Source of the DNA: Isoetes taiwanensis
Lineage: Eukaryota > Streptophyta > Lycopodiopsida > Isoetales > Isoetaceae
Length of the DNA: 64,000 nucleotides
Assembly (NCBI GenBank): GCA_021234155.1
Contig: JAJEKV010000019.1
Coordinates: 19,777,359-19,841,358 of the forward strand
Reading direction: 5' to 3'
Position numbers and translations under genes: made by a program. How positions within the stretch are numbered: the stretch's first letter is position 1; every line of letters starts with the position of its first letter. Below are positions 56,936 to 64,000 of this stretch, in pieces. Under the pieces are notes generated by a model. The model searched no databases, was not told the origin of the DNA, and saw only the letters and a program-made list of their open reading frames with translations.

Positions 56936-58188
56936 ATATCAATAACATCAGCATCACATGGGAGATCCTACCCAAGGGTTCAGACTCCAAGGTATGGACT
57001 GACAGCTTAGGCCTCTAGAAGTCAATGCAGACAGAATTCATGGCAAATGGATTGGGCTGGCATAGAAACATGGCTGTTGGGTAGTCCACTCCATCCGCCC
57101 CTCCCGTGCACACTTTGCAGAGTAGGTTGAAGAGTCTTGGGACTGGACTGTAGCCTGCTGGGTGCATAGCCAAAGGGGCTATTGCTGGGTTGCATCTCCC
57201 CAGTTCTGATGAGGCAGGAGGAGAGTCTCCTCCCCCCCAGAGGCATGCATGCCCATCACAGGGGGCTAGAGGGCCACTGCCTGTATTCGACTTGAACCTC
57301 ATTGAAGGTGACGCATCACCCAACAGGTGTTGAGCTCATGCCTTACCTACACGCAGCGGTAAACCATTAAGCCTAGCCAGCTTAGATCCCCGGTAGGCTT
57401 TACACACCAGAAGGATCAGTCAGTGATGGGACAAGTCCCCCTTATTCCACCTGTCTAGCCCCGCCACCCACAACTAGGCGGGCTCTTGTACACGGGCCGC
57501 ATTAATTGGGAATTAATGAGGTTAACTAGGATCATCTGCTACTGAAGGTTTCAGGGTCTCTACCCCCCTTTCCACATACACAGGAGAGCATAGAATGGAG
57601 CATCAACATCAAAGATCAATACCAAATACTGAAATACTGAATGAGATCTAATCTATCTTACCTAATCATACAAGGTTAGGTTCTTTCATTATGGATGGTG
57701 ATCTTAGGATCTGCAAGGCTGATCGGACTGATCTAACATACTATCCTAGCTCATTGCCGGGCTAAGAGGCGGGTTTGCACAATCTCCCCCGATTGCGTCC
57801 ATGGCTTCGATCTTGCTGAAGACTATTGCTCTTGGTGAATCTAATGTGCAAGGGCGGCTCAACGGCACCTGGCAATGCGAAATGGCAGCTTGCCTTAGCT
57901 GGAATGGCTTAGGGAAGCCAAAAATGCGAAAGAAGAAAGGTTTAGGGTTTCCCATTTGGTTCCTTATATGTGAACTTTTAGGGTTAGGTTAGAAGGGACC
58001 AAATGGAGTATTGCCACTTGGCAAGGGGGGTTTTAATTGCATATGTATAATATAAATGCGCAACATACGAGGTTGCCCCCTAGGTGCAACCCCTTTATGG
58101 CTCTCAAGTACTTGTCGTGATGACATGTACGTGTGACGTGGCAGTATAATATATGTACTCGGATCGTATGTTATGCTAGAATGTCACA
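56936..58188 (-). repeat. 5' LTR of giant Ty3 element II, inner end missing
   Basis: From ATGTAATAACATATCAATAA (56936) to the end GTCACA (58188) it is nearly collinear with 29959-31253. The 256 bases that would follow at its inner end (as in 29703-29958), and the primer binding site, are replaced by the H3-like module. A telo-box-like and a TATA-like site are present as in the other LTR. Confidence 0.88.
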
Positions 58189-58193
58189 TCCCT
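58189..58193. repeat. Target-site duplication TCCCT (right) of giant Ty3 element
   Basis: TCCCT follows the LTR end GTCACA and matches 29698-29702. Confidence 0.85.
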
Positions 58194-58436
58194 CAACTGC
58201 CTCTTGCCACCTTCCATAAACCCTGTATTTGTTTCTTGGAGAGGATTCTCTAAGGGTTGATGATCCTAAAACCTCTTCTAGCTTGACATAAGTTGCGCAT
58301 GGACTATCTTGGTGACTCTTGTTTTTTGCGAGACCGGTTGGGTGGGCTTTGGGCTGAAGGCCTGGTTTGGAAATCCTTAGTGTTTTTTAGTGTTGGTTTG
58401 ATCTTTTGATTACTGGCTATCCTTTGATTCGTAACA
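58194..58436 (+). mobile_element. Right part of the older LTR split by the giant element
   Basis: The sequence resembles the 3' part of the array LTRs (AGACCGGTTGGGTGGG against GGCCCGGTTGGGTGG; end GATTCGTAACA against CATTCATAACA). It therefore completes the LTR begun at 29478. After 58436 no primer site follows, so it is a 3' LTR. Confidence 0.6.
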
Positions 58437-59486
58437 GTCCATTTCACTCATAATGCTTTCTCTGTCCATTTCACATCATATTAGTACATACTAGAATCAA
58501 AGTCCATGGGCTGCATATTGGAATCAAAGTCCTTTTACTGATATTGTCCCTGGATACATGCCTGCCTGCAATGTGGCCTATGTAGTATGACCTATAGTTT
58601 GTGTTGCGAGATATTTACCTGCAATAAAATGGATCATCATACAGCGATGTAGCTTAAGCTCTAGAGTAAATGGGGTCCTTGGCATTAGCAAATTGGGCGC
58701 ATCCAGTAGAAATTGTAGACACTTTGTCTCTTACTGCAAGGTTGCCTGCAGTTGCTTTTGCGTAGCTTGACCATATGTGGCAACTCAAAGGCAAGGTTTC
58801 CTGCAGTTGCTTTTGCATTCCTTTGACCATCTGTCGTAACTCAAAGAGAGGAAGATCTTCACATCCAGGTCATAACTGGCGTTGCAAACAGAGAATGATA
58901 ACAAAGGATAAAAAAAGGAGATATGATAATTGGGCCTCTTTCGGAGGTGCGTATCTCTCTTTGACCTTCCTTTGGTGAGAATCCAATGTAGGATAGAAAA
59001 GGATTCATAGCACTACAAGAAGGAGATTCAAGGCACTCATGAAGTCATCATAATGCCAAAAGCTCAACTTCTTCCTCTGGAAAATTAATTTGTGGCAGTC
59101 TTACAACAAAAAGCTCCTTTCAAAAAGCTCTGATAGCTGTCACCTTCTCAAGAGGTGAAGAGGTTACATACATTGCTCCTGCCCAGATCAATTCTTCTGC
59201 AAATCAGAGTGACTCAAAGCCCTACGGGGCTTTCCAGATAGATATGTTCTTGCTATTCTAGGATCGACTTCTTCAAGGCATCTGGCTTGAAGCAAGTAAT
59301 AGGACTTAAGTCGTCTGCAATCGCCATCCAGAGGAAAGGAATATGTCCTACTCAGATACAAATCTGCAAAATAGAAACACAAAAGAAAAAAAAGAAGTCA
59401 TTTGTCATGCAAAGCAACACGGTTGTTGCCTTCCAGCTCATTTGAGAGTTTATTTGCAATTTCTCATCATGTAACCCTAGAAAGGA
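58437..59486. other. No gene seen
   Basis: This is non-coding sequence with a two-copy repeat of about 60 bp around GGTTGCCTGCAGTTGCTTTT and GGTTTCCTGCAGTTGCTTTT (58739 and 58796). No open frame resembles a known family. Confidence 0.45.
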
Positions 59487-61820
59487 AGGAAGGAAGGTTC
59501 TTTTATCGTCCACAGAGGCCAATCGGCCTATGGGACCCAAATTACACGGGTGCAGCAAGCCCGTTGCTACCCGGATTAAAAAACCCCTCCTTACGAGGGA
59601 AAAATCGTCGCAGCAACAAGCCTGCTGGCAGCTGTACAAATATACATATACACATGAATTCCCGGCATCTCAGGTAGGCGCCCGGGGGCAGAGGTGAGTC
59701 CGCAGATCCAAAACCTTCTGGATGTAGGAGCCAAGGGATCGAACTGAAGGCGTACTGAGTAGCTCGTGCAGGGGCAGACCAGGTCGCACCAAGAGAACGT
59801 AGCGAGCCCAAATCTGACTATAGGCTGGACAGCTCTGGAAGGCATGGCTTTCATCCTCAACAATCCTCAGCGGGCAACACTGACAATGCCTGTCCTGGCG
59901 CGGCTCTCCAACCCACCGACCCGTCTCAAGCCGAAGATGGTGGGCCCCTGTTCGAATGGACGCGATGATCCTGTGCTTCTTCATGGGCAACTGAGAACGC
60001 AGGTAGAGCTGTGGGCCTCGAACCAGGGTGGGGTTTATGTGCTGTTTGTAGTGTGCCATCTTTACCTGTTCCAGAGCATGGTGGTCCCAGAGCTTCCCCA
60101 GGAAACAAGAGTCCAAGTACCCCCTCAGGCTATCCCGGCCGGCATCTGTGTGCACCTGGACACACCTATGTGTGTCTACGTTCCAGCGCGCCAGCCACTG
60201 GGCTCTCTTGTCCTTCCAACAAGCCCCGAGTCGTTGCGGGCTCATCGCCACAGCGTAAGCCAAGTGCGGGAGCCGAGTGTCGCCCATGCTGGCCACCTTC
60301 TTGAAATAAACAATGTGTCTATCGAGGGTCGCATGCTGCAGGGGCATGAATCCTGTCTCCTGCAACAAGATTTGATATGGAACTGAGGACTTGACCCCAA
60401 GTGCCCGCGTCAAAAATGCCTTCTGGACCTGCTCTAAGTCGTTCTAAGTCGCCAAAGACACCACTGGGCCCCACAACTCGACCCCATACAGAAGAACTGG
60501 CTCCACCAGTGCCCGGAACAAATGCGACTGGTGGCATACAGCTCTGCCCTGTGACTATTGTTTTGCATTGCGTACAACGCCTTCCAACCTGCGGTCACCC
60601 GAAGGCGAATGGACGCATTCCAATACATTGAGGACGGAAATTCCACCCCCAGGTACTTGTAGCTGGGTGTGACCTCTACCATCTGCCCCTGATAAGTGAG
60701 CTCCGGAGGTGCTGGATGACGTGAGGAGGATATGAGGACCATCTTAGTCTTAGCCAGGTTGACACGCATGTCCATCGCCTGACAGAATGTGTCCAGGGCA
60801 TCTAGGTGTGCCTGCATGCCCTTGGGTGTATGGGCCAAGAGGTCCACATCATCCGCATAGATGAGCTACCGGATGACCTGGTGCAAGAGCTGTATACCGT
60901 CCCCCCATTGGCAGCAAGCCAAGCTTCCAACTGGTCAATGTAAAGTCCAAAGAGTGTGGGTGAGAGAGGACATCCTTGCCTAACTCCAATGCTGCTGGCA
61001 AATGACTGTCCTTCCGGTTGCATGCGGCCTGTGCAGCTCTCTTACAGTCTGTACACTGCATTCTACAGATCCATAGGGAGTCCCAGATGGTGCAATCTCG
61101 CCCACAACTTTTCCCGGGGTACTGTGTCGAAAGCTTTTGCAAAGTCCACAAAACAGCAGTAGAGGTCCTCCCGACGGTTCTTGCTGTCCTCGACCAGGGC
61201 CCTGAGTGTGAAGATGTGATCAATGGTCGAATGTCGGGATCGGAAGCCTGCCTGGGTAAGTGCCCTGACTTCTGCTGCCTCTGCCCATCTGATTACCTGC
61301 TGTTCGAGAATGCCCGGGCACAACTTGGCAAACACTGAGCTGACTATGATGGTTCGGTAATTGGCTGGACAGTGTGGATCCCCTGCTTTGTAGATCGGAA
61401 CAACCCTGCTTGTGGTCCATGACCAGGGAAAACCCTCTTGCAGCGCCCTGTTGAACAGTGCAGCAAGGACGAGCACCATGGGCTGTCCTGCCCACTTGAG
61501 CAACTCCGCTTGCAGGTCGTCTAAGTCTGCTGCCTTCCCATTAGCCAGGCGCTGCAGCCCCTCTTCGACATCCTCTTCTGTGATCACCAGCGGTGGGCCA
61601 TGTTGCGGGGGCACATCTGTCCGTGTTCCGGGGGATCATAAAGCTGTTGCAGGTACTGCTCCCATTGCACCGCCATGATATTTCCCGTAGGCTGTGCTGG
61701 CCTGCAGAGTACCCTGCGCCAGAAAGTTCTCGGGTGGGCGTCTAGTAGGCCGAACATTTCTCCTTGGTGCCTTGCCAGGTACCTTGCTTTTGTTTCCTTG
61801 AGGAAAAGGTCGATATTTCT
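59487..61820 (-). pseudogene. LINE with RT and C-terminal zinc motif, CTTC-type 3' tail
   Basis: RT starts at 61063-61614 (DLQAELLKWAG, VVPIYKAGDPHCPANYRTI, TQAGFRSRHSTIDHIFTLRA, CCFVDFAKAFDTVPREKLW). It goes on at 60802-61023 (IGVRQGCPLSPTLFGLYIDQ), has a catalytic YADDVDLLAHTPKG with a TAG three codons before it, then YKYLGVEFPSSMYWN at 60434-60847. The C-terminus at 59670-60413 ends in RTGAHHLRLETGRW and CQCCPLRIVEDESHAFQSC. On the minus strand the 3' end is a (CTTC) repeat (59487-59503) without a long A run. It is the same clade as the LINE at 20.4-23.5 kb but GC-rich. Frame changes make it inactive; the endonuclease is missing. Confidence 0.9.
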
Positions 61821-62587
61821 AGGTCCATTTATACTAGAGAAATATTAAAAATTAGAATATTGAAAAAAAAACCTATGGTGAATCATTGGATTAAGAAGTC
61901 ATCAATCTGGCCATTGAGAAGGGTAAAGGGAAAGAGTCCATGCAAAAAATAGGGCAAAAACCATTAAGAATGTGGGGTTAGATTGTTTAAGATAATTTAA
62001 ATCAACGCTCAAAAAGAGACACACTCTAAAAATACTATTTAGTATGCCCCAATAAATATAGCACTAAAATCATAGGAAAACCATGCCAAAAAATGTATAA
62101 AACTATAAAAATAACCCCCTGTTATTATGTATGCTAGATATTCCGCCGATACTAAGAATAAAACATGGGAAAAAATTTGTGGGAAAGAGATGTTCCAAAT
62201 GCTTTCCAAAGCAGGAATGAGAAAGAAGAAAAAAGTATATTATTATGGCACTCAACTTTACACCACTCCTCAAAGGCAAAGCCTCAACACAAAAATGATT
62301 AAGAGAATGATTCATGGTTAATTTTTTGGTTTGGTAACATATGCTCCAATGGCCTAGCACATTGCATATATACCACCTACTCTCCTCTTCCATTTTAGAT
62401 ACGACTAAAACCGCTCAACTTTGGAACATATGCCAACATTTCTTTCCAGTTTACAAAATCGTACAATAGCCAGCCATTCATTCAAGGACATTAAATATAA
62501 TACGCGAAGGAATACCAAATGGCTTTTGAATATTGAACAGAGTTATGAATGACCTATATGGATCTTGCATCACATATGAACTATAGT
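61821..62587. other. No gene seen
   Basis: This is AT-rich sequence between the LINE and the DUF7869-like gene. It may hold the 3' end of the latter (minus strand), but no conserved motif continues. Confidence 0.4.
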
Positions 62588-63942
62588 CTATTGAGTGCTA
62601 AGAAGTCCACCAAAAAGAGGGATTCGAGCAAGACGTTTGGAGAACCTACTAAACATCTGATCAATTTGATCGTGTGTGTGCCCAACAAGAAGAAAACCAA
62701 TCTTCACTTTCTTGAAAATCTGTTTCTCAACAAGCATAGCACAGTACGTAACTAATGCTTGGTTCTTATTCTCTCTCGTTGTGTTGTCAAGCTGGAGGTA
62801 CAGAACTGGTGGTAAATGCTCCAGACTAGAAAGAATCTTGTGCAAGGTTGTAATAGTGAGATTAGGATCAACATGAATGTTTGGATAGTTTAAGAAAGTC
62901 TTGCAAGAATGTTTTCCATTGAAAACCATAGCACCAACAACATGCAAATGTACAAAGTCTTCTTCTGGAGCATCCTTGCACATTGACAAAGTGTGGCAGG
63001 GTTGTTTTTTTTCTGGCCATTCCATCAATGACAACTGATACACAGCTGAGAGGATGTTCAAGTGCTTTTTTCCTGTGTTTTGTCAGCTTTCTCCTCTCAA
63101 GAGATTGTTGTTCTCTGTGATTGTTAAGCTTCTCTTTCAATGCATCTGAGAAGAAAAACATGGTTAGGAAAGGAATCTAATAGTATAGGCAACCAGAACT
63201 CTCGGAAGCTTACTTTTAATGTGTTGTGTCCTCGCATTCTGTTGTTCCGCTTTCAATTCAGAACATGTAGCACAAACAGACATACGTTGCTTTCTAGGAA
63301 TTGTTACCCGTGAGAATTCCTTTTTCCACAACACAGTGAATTAAGAGTAGCATACATGCCTTTCACCAACTTCAACACACAAGTCTTTGTAGTTGTTATA
63401 AACCTCATGTTTAGTAAAGTTATCACTTAAATGGTACATTGGGCTGTTAGGTAGTTTCTCGCAAGAATCTTTGAAGAAGCTTTCCATCCAAGAAACACAT
63501 TGAAGTGCATGAATTCTTGAGACACTTCCTGTGTGGCAGTAGTCGTTGATGCCTAGGTCCTTGTCTAGCTGTTTCTTCAATGTATGAAGTCTTCTGCTGC
63601 CTAAAGCATGAATCATTTTAAAGGCTGCTTGACAGACACTCGCCCACCAGCTGTGTAAGAAAACTTGTCACCTACGTCTGGTCTAATGTTCATTGCTAAG
63701 TAACCTCTTTGTTCTAGTAAGGTCATGGAACTGTAGTTGTCACGTAGTTGTCTTAATTCTCGGAGACCAATCTGTAGTAAACAGCGCTGCGAGCAACAAT
63801 GTTTTGTATGAGTTGCTCTCAAGTGCCCCTCGTCCATCAATTTCCTTCGTCTTTGTGAGGTACAAGCCTTCTTGCGCAAGTCTCGTAAAGGGGCTTTGAA
63901 CTCGAACAAAGTATCTTTTGAGCGCGCTATGTCCTCATCCAA
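62588..63942 (-). pseudogene. DUF7869-like protein gene, frameshifted
   Basis: The N-terminal part is at 63613-63942 (HTKHCCSQRCLLQIGLRELR, then SSMTLLEQRGYLAMNI) and the middle at 63341-63616 (VSRIHALQCVSWMESFFKDS). A TTTTTCTTCTCAG acceptor at about 63150 opens another exon (LKEKLNNHREQQSLERRKLT, VSVVIDGMARKKTTLPHF), continued in a different frame (VHLHVVGAMVFNGKHS, LTITTLHKILSSL, LYLQLDNTTRENKNQ, GFLLVGHTHDQIDQMFSRFS). The motifs IDGM, LQLDN-x-x-RENKN and GHTHDQID mark the large, uncharacterised DUF7869-type family of plants, animals and protists. Its spaced acidic residues suggest an RNase-H-like fold, but that is inference. The frame slip near 62.97-63.0 kb, at an A run, is either a mutation or an assembly error. 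The gene may start beyond the right edge. Confidence 0.7.
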
Positions 63943-64000
63943 AAGATCTACACGAGGTGTTCACGAGAACTACACGAGGTGTTTCTTCATCAGACACGAG

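Larger units (their letters stand above)
29703..58188 (-). mobile_element. Giant (28.5 kb) nested Ty3/gypsy element II carrying extra genes
   Basis: Two same-orientation LTRs (29703-31253 and 56936-58188) with TGTGACG/CGTCACA-type ends are flanked by TCCCT on both outer sides. A polypurine tract adjoins the left LTR on the minus strand, and gag, PR, RT, RH and INT between them all read leftward. The excess length comes from a partial polyprotein duplication, a tandem LTR array (38016-46779), an L1 (47525-50039), a Helitron-like segment (from about 50.1 kb) and a two-gene module with a histone H3-like gene (53.3-56.9 kb). The outer TSD and the split older LTR on both sides show that all of this now sits within one insertion. 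Confidence 0.88.

Noticed and set aside
59766-60386. Plus-strand 206-codon frame
   Set aside because: It is antisense to the LINE C-terminal domain, whose zinc motif reads on the minus strand.

Overview
This is a repeat-saturated nuclear segment of a land plant with a large genome. The plant assignment rests on Ty3/gypsy and LTR elements with the initiator-Met-tRNA primer site, a plant-type INTS11 (CPSF73-II) exon with GT/AG splice borders, a PPR fragment and telo-box/TATA promoters. The LINE types and a DUF7869-like gene make me lean to a fern or lycophyte, but this is only a guess. No intact ordinary host gene is visible; almost everything is mobile DNA, much of it nested. Layout, 1-29.7 kb: 1-3.8 kb holds a decayed coiled-coil ORF (minus) and a doubtful small Cys-rich ORF. 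3.8-11.1 kb is a minus-strand Ty3/gypsy element (gag, PR, RT, RH, INT), whose RT is split by a 1,021-bp inverted LTR dimer with an AGAAC target duplication. 11.2-13.3 kb is a LINE. 13.7-18.2 kb carries Helitron-like termini and an orphan INTS11 exon. 20.4-23.5 kb is a second LINE. 23.5-25.4 kb has RPA-like and Helitron helicase-like fragments. 27.2-29.0 kb is a third LINE with a long A tail. Layout, 29.7-58.2 kb: a single giant minus-strand Ty3/gypsy insertion, proven by two same-orientation LTRs flanked by the direct repeat TCCCT. Inside it, from its 3' to its 5' end, are the 3' LTR and polypurine tract, a chromo-like tail, INT, a mosaic partial duplication of RH-RT-PR, and a gag split by an 8.8-kb tandem array of a plus-strand LTR element. 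That array is itself carrying a 549-bp MITE. A 5'-truncated L1 with a 12-bp target duplication, a Helitron-like segment, two non-retroviral genes and a truncated 5' LTR follow. The most notable content is at 53.3-56.9 kb: a decayed gene whose C-terminus is a histone H3 fold and whose N-terminus starts exactly like H3 (MARTKQTAR) but has methionine where H3 has Lys9. It sits beside a second unrecognised gene. Both genes share a promoter layout of hairpin repeat, telo-box and TATA box. I infer a captured H3-variant gene carried by a giant retrotransposon; the K9M-like tail suggests, without proving, interference with H3K9 methylation silencing. 58.2-64 kb: the rest of the older LTR that the giant element split, a fourth LINE with a CTTC-type 3' tail, and a frameshifted DUF7869-like gene.
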